A stretch of 64,000 nt of DNA from the NCBI RefSeq assembly GCF_051020975.1, contig NC_135042.1:6223888-6287887 (forward strand), read 5' to 3'. Below are positions 12,001-23,065 of this stretch, piece by piece. This DNA comes from Osmia lignaria lignaria. Taxonomy: Eukaryota > Arthropoda > Insecta > Hymenoptera > Megachilidae. The notes beneath the pieces were generated by a model. The model saw only the letters and a program-made list of their open reading frames with translations. It made no database searches and was not told the DNA's origin. A program made the position numbers and the translations under genes. Each line of letters begins with the position of its first letter. Position 1 is the stretch's first letter.

Positions 12001-15000
12001 ATTGCCTCGAGGGGTAGTTTTCGCTCGATCTCATCGAAAATACTTGGACAATCGTTAAGTCTTCCTTTTGCTATGAATCCGATTTTTGCAATTTATTTTT
12101 CTGATTTTTCACGCAACTGAGAAAATTCTACGGGTTTTTCTTGTTTCATATTTAATGAATCCTGGTACGATTCTCAGGAAAAACTGTACAATAACGTCCG
12201 CTCTCGGAAGCAGCAGAGTGACGAGAGTTTTGTAATTGTAAATGTAATTTTAGCTAACGCAAGGCAACTCGCGTAAAAGGTTTCCCGTGGAAATCGCGTC
12301 TCCTTTTCTAGACACCGCGATTAATTCGCAGCCCCTGTTGCACGGGAACATTTGCAATGGCGACGGGGGTGGTGATGGCACCCCGAAGCATTTGAAGTTT
12401 CCGCGCGAGGAGTCGAGAAAAATGTTAATTTCCGCGTTTACGCGTCACCGCTCGCTTCCCATTTTGCGGTTTAATTAAATTTCACCGAGGAAAAGCAGAT
12501 ATTCGAAACGCCTCTTCGTTCGTTGCGGGGATCCCGAAAGGGGGAGGCGTAAATCGACACCGACGACGAACCCCGGTTCGAAAAGTCGAAAAATTCGAAC
12601 CGTGTGAACGCGAACTCGCGCGAAGCGTTACAAAATCGCTCGCGTTGCGTTCCAATGAACGGCCCGGGGGATATTTGATCGGCCGATCGAAGTCGATACA
12701 CGAGAACCGACTGCAAGGATCCTCCTCTTCGATTACAACTTTTCAATTTTCTTCTCGCGGTTGTTGGTTGCGTCACGCGCCGAGAGAAAGCTCCACGGTA
12801 ATACCCGGTTAGCGGTCTCGAGATCTAATCGCGATTATAACGATTTTTCTATACGATTACATATTTCGAAGAGTTTCAAAGAGTTGCTTCGCTCGCCGGG
12901 GATCAACGACCAAGTATTCTCTCCTCTTTGTCCTTCTGTACCTGGCGACGCATAAATTTTCCATTTTTCTTTTCTTCTTCGCGTACTCTTCTTCACCTTC
13001 TATTTTCGTAGTACGGCAGCCGAGAAAATGGAAATAAAATCCCGTTATGGAAATGGGAACGACCCAGGACATCGGCTTCCCCGATGCCCTCCTACGAGAT
13101 ACACCCTTTCTTCGAATAGCAAGATTCTTCTCAATGATCGTCGCGATTGTTTCCCGAGCAACGTATCGAAGTTTCTTTTAGGAGAAACAAAAGCAGTACG
13201 AGATAGTAGGAAGAAGCTATTCGATTACGTAATAGCATTTCCTGTTTAGCGGAATGGCCTCGGTTCGGTTAACTCGTCTGCTCGATGGAACTCAATTTCT
13301 TGACTTTGCTCTTCGACTATCGTTCCAGGCGCTTTGGTAAATCCGTTTTCGAATATCCTCGGCTGCTTTCTCGATCTATTTAACGCGTTTGCTAGCCATA
13401 GGGGTTGTTAGCGGTCCCAATGATTCTACGTCCGACTTGGATAATTTTCCTGGGAAAACGCGGCGGGAGATTGTAATTTTCTGTCCGTATGTCCCTGCGT
13501 TACACCCCCGTTTCGGGTTTCCAGGCCGTGTTGGTATTCCAAGTAATTATCGAGGAACGAGGAGTCGAGCAGAAACGTATTATCGCGAGACACGCTTCAG
13601 CCAGCCAGCCAGCCGGTCGTATTACTTTCCCTTTCTTTTCTCTCTCGCCCGTCACTTTCTTTCCCTTTTGTCCCGGTGTCTTTGTTCAGACGGTCGTCTG
13701 TACCCGTCGGCCTTTTCCTTTCCGTCGTTCGCTCACCCCCGTCCCCCGGAAAAACCCGTGGGGGTTGGTCCGAAGGGTTCCGATAGAGAGGAAAATAGTT
13801 GGAACAGAAGAGAACGTAACGTCTGGTGATTTGCTTCTTTCCCGCGATCGATCGATTCGTCATCTCGAATTTTTGCACCATCGAGTGCCACCCGTCAACC
13901 CTTAACTCTCGTAAGAAACCGTATAATATTCCTTGGCAGACATCGCTGCGTTTTCTCGATCGTCTTTTTTTTACGAAACTTATCCAACCTTTTTTCTGTC
14001 AGCGATAGATCAAACGTCTCTCCAGAAGAAACCCTTTAGAATATAGACAATAGATGAATAGGTTCTCGTCGGATCACCGATATAATCGCAAAAACAGCAT
14101 GCTTTTCCTTCGGGAAAAGCGACCATCCGGAGCGAGTATCCAGCCCCGTTGCGTTCGGGTTTCATTAACGCCAGCCCGGTTGAATTATTAACTGCAAACG
14201 CAATTGCCCACGGCATGGCAGCAGGAATAGATTGATTGTTCGATAGCGAGCAAGACACGTCGTTCCCCATTTAGGGGACCCGTTGAAGCGAGACGGCCGT
14301 TCCACGAGGACCGACGGTGGCCCGCGAAAAGTTGCTAGATTTATTATACTATTATTTCGGCCGATAGGCAGCCGGTAAGAACGTTTATGGCGTAGAACGG
14401 CGAAATTTGCCTGCGGGAGGTCAATATAAACGTATCCCGTGAACGAACTTAAGCCCTATTTTCCCCTCCCGGTGCTCTTTGTGAAAGAAAAGCCTGTTCT
14501 GATAAACGTTCCCACGATATGGCTACCAGACACGTCGCGTTCCTCATCTACGCACCCATGAACAACGACGATCTTTTAAATCTTCTACGACCCACGTTAG
14601 GTACCGCGATTATATGGTCGCATCGTTCGTTATTTTCACGTAAGGGTAGTTTGCGGCCGTCGGGGATGGAGAACTTGGAAGTTCAGCCGGTCTAGATCGT
14701 GCATTGTCCGGATGCAGGGAATGGCATTCTATTAAAGTCCTCCCCAAGACGAAGGTGACCCATTCTCCTGCCTCGAAGTGCCAGAGATAGAAGGTGGAAG
14801 GGGTATCCACTGTCTCTGGGTACGCTCGTATTTCCGCAAGTCGATATTCGTTCCTTTTGGGGAGACCTACACCGACGCCTTAAATTACTGACACTCACGA
14901 AATTAGATTCTAACCGAGTTACAAAGGACGTCAGTTTGAATGGTGGCGTCTTCTCATAGCCTCGTCCTTATGAGATTTAGGAAGGTCTCTTTTCGATCGA

Positions 15001-17436
15001 GTCCTATTAAAGTTACTCGTTGAGAGATTACTGTTGCAACTCGAAGTTAGGGCAACGACCGTCGTGCAGAACCGGGAAAGTTCTTGGCGCTGAATGTCAA
15101 GGGCAAAGGGTGGTGCCAGAGGGTGTAGTCGGGTTGGATGGTGGGTGCGCGGTAACGGGAAAAGTGGGTGTCGGGAGATACGGTGGTCGATATTGGAAGC
15201 AGCCAGGATCGGCTAAATTTACGATTTCCAGAGACGCGTGGGCGGTACAATGAAATCTAATAATTTTTTCGAGGAATCCTCGTTTGCGTTACGTACATTT
15301 AAAAGAAAAATCGTTCGCCGAAAGGGAACGTCTGTATCGCTGTTTTTTTTCTCTCTCTTTCTCTGTTCGTTAACTTTTAACCGAAGCGCGAGTTTCTTTA
15401 GAAAGAGGTGGGATATCAGGGTGAAAAGTTGCGTCTAAATCTCCGGCTAAGTCTCTGGACTCGTTTATCAACGAGATATCGCGCGGTCCGTAGAAAGAGA
15501 AAAGAAGGGAATGGAAGGGTTTCCGAAAGGGTGAGAAAGAGACGCAGGACAGGGGGTAGTTTTTCGTCGAGGAACGTGCAGGGATGGTCGGGGACGGATC
15601 GTAAGGATCTGTGGAACGGTTGTACGGCTAACCCTTTTGGTTATCCGCGCGAGGATCGTGGCATGGGCGATGGCACGACAATCCTTCCGATGCTATGCCC
15701 GGCACCCTTGCCGGATCCAGACATCGGCTACACGGACGGATAACAACGTCGCCGCCTCGGACAGCGAACCCTCGACGACATTAACGCAACCCCTGGCACT
15801 TTGAGTCTTGAATATCAACGACATTAGCCGCAACCCCTGGCAAGTAGATGGCCGGGAACGGCATCGGAATGCCAAAACCCTCTGGCCTCGCCACCGTTCG
15901 GGGATGACGAATGAAACAGGATACACGTCTGCGTTCTTGTTGCCTTATACCCGAGTTGATTTACATCTCGTAACAAGCGTTTTCGTTTGATTTTTCATTT
16001 TCTTCCAGGAAAGTATGTATACCGGTCTCGTTCGATCGGATATACACGAAGCTTTTGCAAAACTTTCGATGATAGATTAGCGAGCGTGAACGAAGAACCC
16101 TGTTAAGGGGGGGGCAGCTCGTTATAACTCCGCGAGGTACCGTTCAGGACGTTAAGCTGTTGCCGGTACGGGATCAAGAGGTTAGCCTCTTGAATGTTCG
16201 CGCGAAAGGGGGGATCCCATTGGAGAACTTTTAGAGTTTCGCAGGTAAAGGAGGATAGATAGGTGGTTCTTCGACATTGCCGTTACTCGGTGATGTACTT
16301 CGGAAGCCAATGAAGACAACGTCGAACCCGGCTAGCGCGAAAAGCTAAAGCCGAGAGGAAAGCAGCTTTTGGTAGGTTTAAGCTCGCGGAACGCTTCGTG
16401 CCCGACGATTTTGCTTCGTTTTCGAATTTGTTAGAGTTTTGGGAATAGATTACCAATAATAATGTATTTTACTTTATCACATCCGATTTTGTTGTTCTTT
16501 CACTCGCAAAAGAAGACTGTTTTAGTTTAATTCCACGTTTCTAAGTTGATGGGAAAATTTGTCCCACCCGCAAGTCTCTCCTCCCTCAATTCTGGAACCT
16601 GACGTTGCCAATAGATTCGCTCGGTTTCCTTCTCTAGGTTCCAATCTCAATTTCCCCCGAGTACCCGGGAAATGTCTTGCGCTCCCGTGTCTCGTCGGTC
16701 GTCGCGCGTTTCTCTTCCCACTTTTATTTTTTCGATGTCCGTCTTTATCGCCTGTCCGATCGGTTCGCCGGAATGGAGACAGGCTTCGCGTTCTTCGGCA
16801 AACCTTGTTAAATTCTGGATGCTTGTCCGTGAAGCAACGACAGCCAGACAGGTTACCCTTTTTTTGCGGTACAGGTGGGTCTTGTTACCTTCACCAGACG
16901 TCACGCGAGTACACGCGATCGATTCCCTTTCGCCTGCTTACTATCGGCGAAAACGTCGCTAGCCATTCGTCGTCGAAAGAATCTTGGTTCGCGCGTCAGC
17001 GGTTCCGTGTCCCCGAAAAGAGATCAGGACCTAGGATCACCCCTCGAGACGACGAGACACGGCAAAGGAGGTCACCCTCGACAGAGAAAATCTCGCTACA
17101 AGAATCGAGGGGGTTGGAAGGAGAAAGAGAGTACGGTGTCCCTCGATCGAAGGGTTTCGTCTGCGACGACACGTCGGCAAATCGTCGTAGCGTTTCCGAC
17201 GCGACGCGACGTTACACAAATTAGCGACCTTTATTCCACCCTGTCCGCTTTAAGTCTACGCAGAGGCGCGAGGGGTGCAGGTGGGAATCAATGGCGCAGC
17301 TGACGAGCCTTTGGCTGCGCATGTGCGCAGACAATTCTATCGACCGTCGCTGCAGCACAGACACGGCCTACCCCTTCCAACCCCTCCGGGCCAGGCTGAT
17401 CCCTAGCAGAACGCGATGGGGAACACGGGGGTTGGT

Positions 17437-17469
<33 letters not shown>

Positions 17470-20400
17470 TCGTTCCTCGAAGATACGACCCGCGGTTGTG
17501 TGCGCGCGTGAAAAGCTAGGAAGAAAGCGGAGGGAGGTTAAGAGAAGAAGGGGGTGGTGGTAAGGTCTGGAGCACCGGCTGCGACGGCGCTGCAACGTTC
17601 CGCGGCCTTGACTCCGCTGACGTCGCCAACTTTCCCCGATGATCCACCAGGGCAGACATCCAGGCGACGCCAGCGGATCTCAGCCACCCCCTTCTTCTGC
17701 TGCACCCTTTTTGCAGCATCGTATCAAACCTCCCTCTACTCTTACCCCCGGATGCGCCTCTTCTCTTTCGCTACTACTACCGCAGTGGGCGACACCCTCG
17801 TACCATGGGATTGCCAGGTCCTCATAACCCATTTCGAAGAGTGGAAAGAACCGACGCCGAGGGGAATCGTGCTGGAACTCGGTCGAGATCGAACCATCGA
17901 CGCGATCGACTCGCCATCGCTTCGGGAAAGTAATTTCCAACAACAATTACCCTCTCCCTTTCTCTACGCGCCATTTACTCGAACACGATAGTCTTCTTCA
18001 ACGACCAGTGGCTAAATAAACCGCGCGACACCGAGCTGTAACACGCGTGTAACACGCGTTAGAACGCATCCGATTATCATAATCGTTCGAATTGAGTTCC
18101 TTACGACGGAGGAAGATTCTGGTTGTGTCGAGATAGCCCGATACCGACACTCCTTCTTCGCATACCTACTCGCGATACGCGTTGTCCGTTCTCGCGCGCG
18201 TTTTGCATTATGCATGCATCCCTCGGGTATTAATATTATGTCGGTGCTTAAAGTCGACAGGTGCCCTGCTCCCCTTGGCCCCGGGCAAGTTTATCGACTG
18301 CCAACTACGAAGCCGCGCGCGGTATACGTAACGAATCGTTTGATCCAGCGGCGTACGTATACGCGCCGCGAGATGCGGTCGAGCCGAAAGAAATCGAGCC
18401 CAGAAGGGAGGGTCCGTAACCTTTGACGCGAGCAAACGTACGGGATTACGATGTACCGTCTCCCCGAGAGACGGAGAAATAGTCTCTTTGAAGTAACCCC
18501 CTGGCGAGGGAGGGTAAGCGCCGATAGCGGAGAAAGTTTAAAGCCGTCTTCGATATGGACGGGCCCGCTTTAAGATCTTTCCTCTCGTTCTTTCGAAGAA
18601 AATAAGAGTTCGACGCTCAGACGTTCAGCAAAAAGCGTACTCCACTTTGGATTTTCTTTTTTTAACGCGATCGTGTCTTGTGGGTTAGGATTCTCCTATC
18701 GCGTTTCACGCGACATTACGCCCGTAGTCCGCGTTGTTGCTCTTTTTACGCCTTGTCGGAAGCAACAGGATGTAACGACTCGATTTTCCTCGGTTGTTTA
18801 CCCGCCGACGGGGTTAAGGATTTCATCGTTTGGACCGCCTTCGTCGTTTCGGAGGATGCGTTTACGGGACCGCGACCGATCTGGCGCGTTAAAGAGAACG
18901 ACGAAACAAATTGTCGGCCAGCCAAGTTTCGAATTCCCCATTTAATCGTCGTCGTCTTCTCTTCTCCTCGGTTATCTTTTCACGAAGAAGAGCGTCGTAA
19001 TCAGAGACGCAGCCCTCCGTAGCAATTTTACCCCTTTGTTGAGAAACGGGGCCGAGTCCGGCCAAAAATCAGGCAACCCTTTGGTCCCTCGCGTCCTTCT
19101 CGTCCTTTCCGTCATCCTCGACACGAGCTGCAGGCGTACTGTCAACTATCAACGGCCAGACAATAGCGTGATTAGGGCACAATGTTCCCTCCACCCCCGT
19201 GGCTCGATTGCTACCGGGTGTGGACTTCCATCTCCTTCCCTCTGCCTGCCTTTCCACGTTTCTCCGCAACGGGAAAGTGCGAGCGGCCACAAAAGGACAC
19301 ACCGCGTGTCTCTCTGTCCTCCCTTCCTTTCTCTCCAGAGAACCGGAAGCCATTGTGTACGACCAGGCTCTGCCTGTTGGTTTGTCGTCGTCGTGTACCG
19401 AGGGAGCGTTGCGGCTCACGGCTGCGGGACGTCAACCACGCATTAACTTGATGTATGAATCGCAGACCCGCGAGTTTGCCTCTGCATGATGGTTCTCCTG
19501 TTCAAGTCCTTCGACCACACCGGGGAAGAACCTGAACCGAGTTTTCGCGCCGACGAGTGTCAATTCCTCCGGGCATCCTTCGCGCGATAAGATTTCTTTT
19601 AGGGGTGGTAAGAGTCTTCTTGGATTTTTGAGATACCTAGCTCCCTTGTTCGAACAATCGACTATGTACACTATCGTAAGATTGTGTTTTGTTCGCGATC
19701 CGCCATCGATATCCTCTCGACAGGGTGTGTTCCATCGAACACGACGTCGTTCGAGGGGATGTTTCGCATCTCCGCCTTCTCCGTGTTTCTCTCGCCTCGA
19801 CCAAGCCGATCGCTGATGAGACGGGGAAGATTAGCTTCGACCTCTCTGTTTGGGGAGCTGATTAGCCGGCGGCCCTTTGACGCGAAACGGGAAACGCCGC
19901 TGCAAATGACGATTCTCGCCGCTTTCTTGTCTCTTTTTACATTTTCTCTTCAGCAGATAATTGAAAACCTTTCGATTCTCTCGTGTTTTCTAAAATATCT
20001 AACTTTGCAATTTTTGCTGAAAAGTGGTAACACTTTGACATCGTTCGTTCGTTCTAGACAGAGCGAGATCATTGGCTTTTCTCGGAGCAAAGAACCGGGT
20101 ATTCCTCGACGACGCAGTCGTGTCGGGGTTTCGTTCTGCGGGGATTGCGTAACCCGAACTTCGGATGCCAAGTTGGCACTGGGAGTAGAGGAGGAAAGGT
20201 AAGAAAGAGAGACAGATGGGAAATAGAGTAGCTAGGGAAGAAAGGAGAGGGTGCGTTTTTGCGGCTTTTCCTCTGGGCCTCTCCACGAAATCTCATCCTC
20301 GACTAGATTTCGGCTTTGTGTCGAAGTCGCGAGACACGTTGCTCCTCTTCTCTTCTTCGTCTCGACGTTTCGATCCGGTTCGCTCTCTCGTGGTCGTTGC

Positions 20401-21469
20401 CAGAGCCACAGAGCATCGAACGGGAGGACGTTGTTCGACCCGGTTTCCTCCCTCCCACCCCCGCTCACTGTTTCTCCATCGCCGAATTCCCGCGTTCTCT
20501 CGATCTATCATCGGCAACGCGAAGCAATTTCTTCACTCGTCTGACTTTATCCGATCTCGTCCGGTTCTACACCGCCTATCGCGACTCGCTGGCATACTAT
20601 AATGAAGATTTATAGGGAGCTTACCGAAGGGGTGGGATCATCGAGATGGCTTATTGCCGTCCTCGGAAAGTTTTCAAGGTTTAAGCACCGCGTCTACTCC
20701 ACCCTCTGTACACTGCCGTTCTTCTCCTGCGAGGACAGTGAACGTCTCCGGGGAATAAAGAGAGAGAGAGGACAGTCGGCGAAAAGGAGGGTGCAAGAGC
20801 GAGGGGGTTGCAGGACAACACCGGTATATTAAACTTTTTATAGAGAGAGAGAAAAAGAAGGGGGATAGGACGGAGTAAGAGGATTCTGTCATATTAAAAT
20901 GTTCGTCCTCGCGTCTCGAGAGGATACGGGTTTTACTCTTTCACCTGCGTCCCTCGTTCTTCCACCCCTTGGAGAACGTATGCGTTTCGAAGGATACGAC
21001 GAAGCGGAAAAATAAAACTTCCTATTGCCGGGATATTAAAGCAGATTTTTTTATTCAGTATTCAAAGGAACTCGTGTCTCATTACGATCAGAATACGGAG
21101 CAACCTTTCATGTTAGAGAATTCTCAAAGTAATAGCGTGGATTTACGAGCGAGTTTCGCGACGCGTCTCCGAGCCTTGTATTCCTTCCAACGATCAGATC
21201 TTACTTCTCCGATCTTCGAACGCTATTCTCCATCCCCGGTATGGCGCGTACGATTCGCATAAATTTCCATTATCGGACGACTTTGTATCCGGCCTAGACT
21301 CGAGTTTATTGTCTATGAACTTCCGTGTTTCTCCCTGTCCTCTGCTTCCACCGCGTTTCTCCGTTGATCCTCGAAAGCTTTACATTCTTACCGTCCGATA
21401 TTTCACGAGGACCGCACCTCGATAAAACTGTGGATCGCCGCGGCGCGCATACGAGAGAAAATCGTTCGA
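6007..21469. other. Long noncoding stretch with a CpG-rich block
   Basis: No protein family or RNA gene could be recognised here. Between about 16.9 and 17.65 kb the DNA becomes conspicuously GC- and CpG-rich and carries a GGN/GGC repeat. That could mark a promoter or first-exon region, but I found no supporting coding exon. A lone sequence resembling a MITE end, CAGTGAAAGGGTTAA, lies at 8659-8673. Small tandem repeats include four CAGC/CCAG units near 13598-13615. The open frames of 140-221 codons in this stretch are Arg/Ser/Phe-rich and look like chance frames. Confidence 0.55.
17432..17469 (+). repeat. GGT/GGC trinucleotide repeat
   Basis: About a dozen GGN triplets in a row, first GGT and then GGC. 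In one frame they would encode glycine in a 31-codon open frame starting ATGGGGAACACG at 17416, and on the opposite strand poly-alanine. The open frame ends soon after the repeat without a splice donor, so coding use is not supported. The repeat sits in the CpG-rich block. Confidence 0.8.
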
Positions 21470-21799
21470 TTAAAATTCATCGAGGTACGCGTAATCTGTA
21501 ACGAACGACCACCAAAGGGAGATGCCGAGCAAAACGTGTACCGGCAGCAAGAAATCCGGCTTTAAAGCGTTGTACCAGAGGCTGTGCAAATAAAATATGC
21601 TCTGTCTGGTCGGCGATCCCGGCTGGTATAAGCGCGTTAGATCCTTGCCGGATATCGGCAGAATATTGTCGGTGCTGTGCGGCTTCTCGTTGTGTACGTC
21701 GGCCAGCAGGACGATAATAATCGACGCTTTTGTACGGGAAAGTCGCGCGAACGAGTTCGATATCCGCTCGAAGATAATTCCGCAGGCGTGAGAGAGCAT
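21470..21799 (-). CDS. Unidentified open frame with coding character, possible terminal exon
   Basis: This is a 109-codon frame ending in TAA. Its composition is unusually protein-like for this window: few arginine runs, mixed polar and hydrophobic residues, and codons that often end in C or G. A hydrophobic segment at about residues 83-100 (FLLPVHVLLGISLWWSFV) could be a membrane span, followed by a short acidic C-terminus ending in YLDEF. I do not recognise the family. If genuine it is probably the last exon of a larger membrane protein, because the first methionine need not be the start, but I could not find a convincing acceptor or upstream exon. A pseudogene fragment or a chance frame remains possible. 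Confidence 0.3.
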   Translation of the reverse strand: MLSHACGIIFERISNSFARLSRTKASIIIVLLADVHNEKPHSTDNILPISGKDLTRLYQPGSPTRQSIFYLHSLWYNALKPDFLLPVHVLLGISLWWSFVTDYAYLDEF

Positions 21800-22584
21800 C
21801 GTCGGGCTCTCTCTTGTATAAGAAGCTCGCTTATAATCGACCTCTTTTGCTACGGTAAGTCGAAAGGGGCATGTCGCGGCACGTACAGCTTCGAGCCATC
21901 GAGAGCTAGTAGATTCTACGAAGAGGAAGGCTACTTAACGCGTAAACTACGACTAGATACCGCGATCTCCGACGCTAGCAAAGCGTTGAGTAATTGCCAC
22001 GAGTTATCTTGGGTATTACCGACTATCAGGAACATCGCGACTTTGATTTTTTCTCACGTATCGGAAAACAACGTTGCGACATGACCGTGTTCGCAATTGT
22101 AAACACCTATACGCGTCAGTGGAATACTCGAAACTTTCGATCACCGTTCGGTTATTGAGAATTTCGATCACGGCAGGCGTCACGGGAAGCGGGTGAAACG
22201 AGCGCGACTTTCTCGCCCGAGGCCGAAAAGAAATTCCCGTGGAGAAACGGAGAGCGAAACGCGTGAAAAGAGAACGCGAGGAAAAAGGGGTGAAGGTGTT
22301 GCGCGACCATTTGCGCCGGCTGTTTCGGAAAGAGATGAAAAGCGCTAAAGGATTGCGGGGGACGAGTCGTGCTGAAAAACGCTGCTTTGTCCTGCTGGTT
22401 AATTCCAAAGAGGTCTCGAGCGTGTCATCAGCTATCCGGCTGGACCCTCGCGAAACGGCTGCTCGTAATCGTTGCGTTTTGTCACTTTTACGTCGAGAAG
22501 GGGACGCGAGAAGAAGCCGAAAAACGAGCGTACGAATTTCGTTGCGGACAACAAGAATGTTTTGTTCAATTTCGGAACTGATAC
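21800..22584. other. No gene recognised
   Basis: Long but overlapping frames occur on both strands, including about 200 codons on the minus strand at 22016-22624. They are rich in Arg and Ser, and the plus-strand frame runs straight into the adjacent repeat element, so they are treated as chance frames. Confidence 0.5.
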
Positions 22585-22817
22585 GGAGAAATACCCAAGT
22601 GTTACACTCACTTATTAATGACACTTTGCCAGCTTGTAGAGCTCGTCGAACAGAACACGCCTATACCCCGTTTTGTGGGCAGACGGCTAAATGTTTAAAA
22701 AATATTAATAATTAAAGTTAGTCAAAATAGAATATAGAATTTTAGTTTAGAATTATATAGAATTTTAATTATTCAAAAAGAAACAAATTATCATTAAAAA
22801 AAAAAAAAAAAAAAAAA

Positions 22818-22932
22818 TTGGGAACCAAGGATTTGAACCGAGGACCTTCAGGTTGCGAGTCATGGATCCGCTGCATGGTTAAACACACGACTCGCGATCT
22901 AAAGGTCCTCGGTTCAAATCCTTGGTTCCCAA
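22818..22932. repeat. Central palindrome carrying a tRNA-like half on each strand
   Basis: The sequence begins TTGGGAACCAAGG and ends with the complement. The arms of about 43 nt are nearly perfect inverted copies around a loop of about 27 nt. The right half contains GGTTCAAATCC, which fits the Pol III B box (GWTCRANNC), preceded by an A-box-like GCATGGTTAAAC stretch and an anticodon-loop-like CTCGCGA. Because the arms mirror each other, the left half carries the same B-box-like sequence on the opposite strand. It is too long and too palindromic for a functional cloverleaf. It is best described as tRNA-derived, like the head of a SINE, duplicated head to head. Confidence 0.6.
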
Positions 22933-23012
22933 TAATTTTTTTTTTTTTTTATGATAATTTTTATGTAATAGTTATTCAAAAAGAAACAAATGATCATAAA
23001 AAAAAAAAAATG

Positions 23013-23065
23013 TTGGTAACCAAGGATTTGAACCGTGGATCTCTAGATTGCGAGTTGTATGTGTG
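23013..23065 (-). repeat. Partial tRNA-like unit in right arm of foldback copy 1
   Basis: Reverse complemented, this contains CACGGTTCAAATCCTTGG, the same B-box-like sequence as the central palindrome, preceded by CGCAATCTAGAGATC. It is a diverged third copy of the tRNA-like half. The matching sequence is present on both sides of the centre in the longer copy at 34831-35552. Confidence 0.55.

Noticed and set aside
14010..14270. 86-codon minus-strand frame that looks slightly protein-like
   Set aside because: No domain, no splice sites, and third positions show no preference; probably chance.
16559..17224. 221-codon open frame on the plus strand
   Set aside because: Composition is dominated by Arg, Ser, Pro and Phe; there are no motifs, and overlapping open frames occur on both strands in GC-rich DNA.
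17416..17511. Short open frame starting with a possible myristoylation signal and a glycine run
   Set aside because: It closes after 31 codons with no splice donor; the glycine run is simply the GGC repeat.
22016..22624. 202-codon open frame on the minus strand
   Set aside because: Starts inside the foldback element, is Arg/Ser-rich, and overlaps a long frame on the other strand.
22818..22932. Functional tRNA gene
   Set aside because: B-box-like and anticodon-like sequences are present, but the anticodon stem does not pair and the whole unit is an extended palindrome repeated inside a mobile element.
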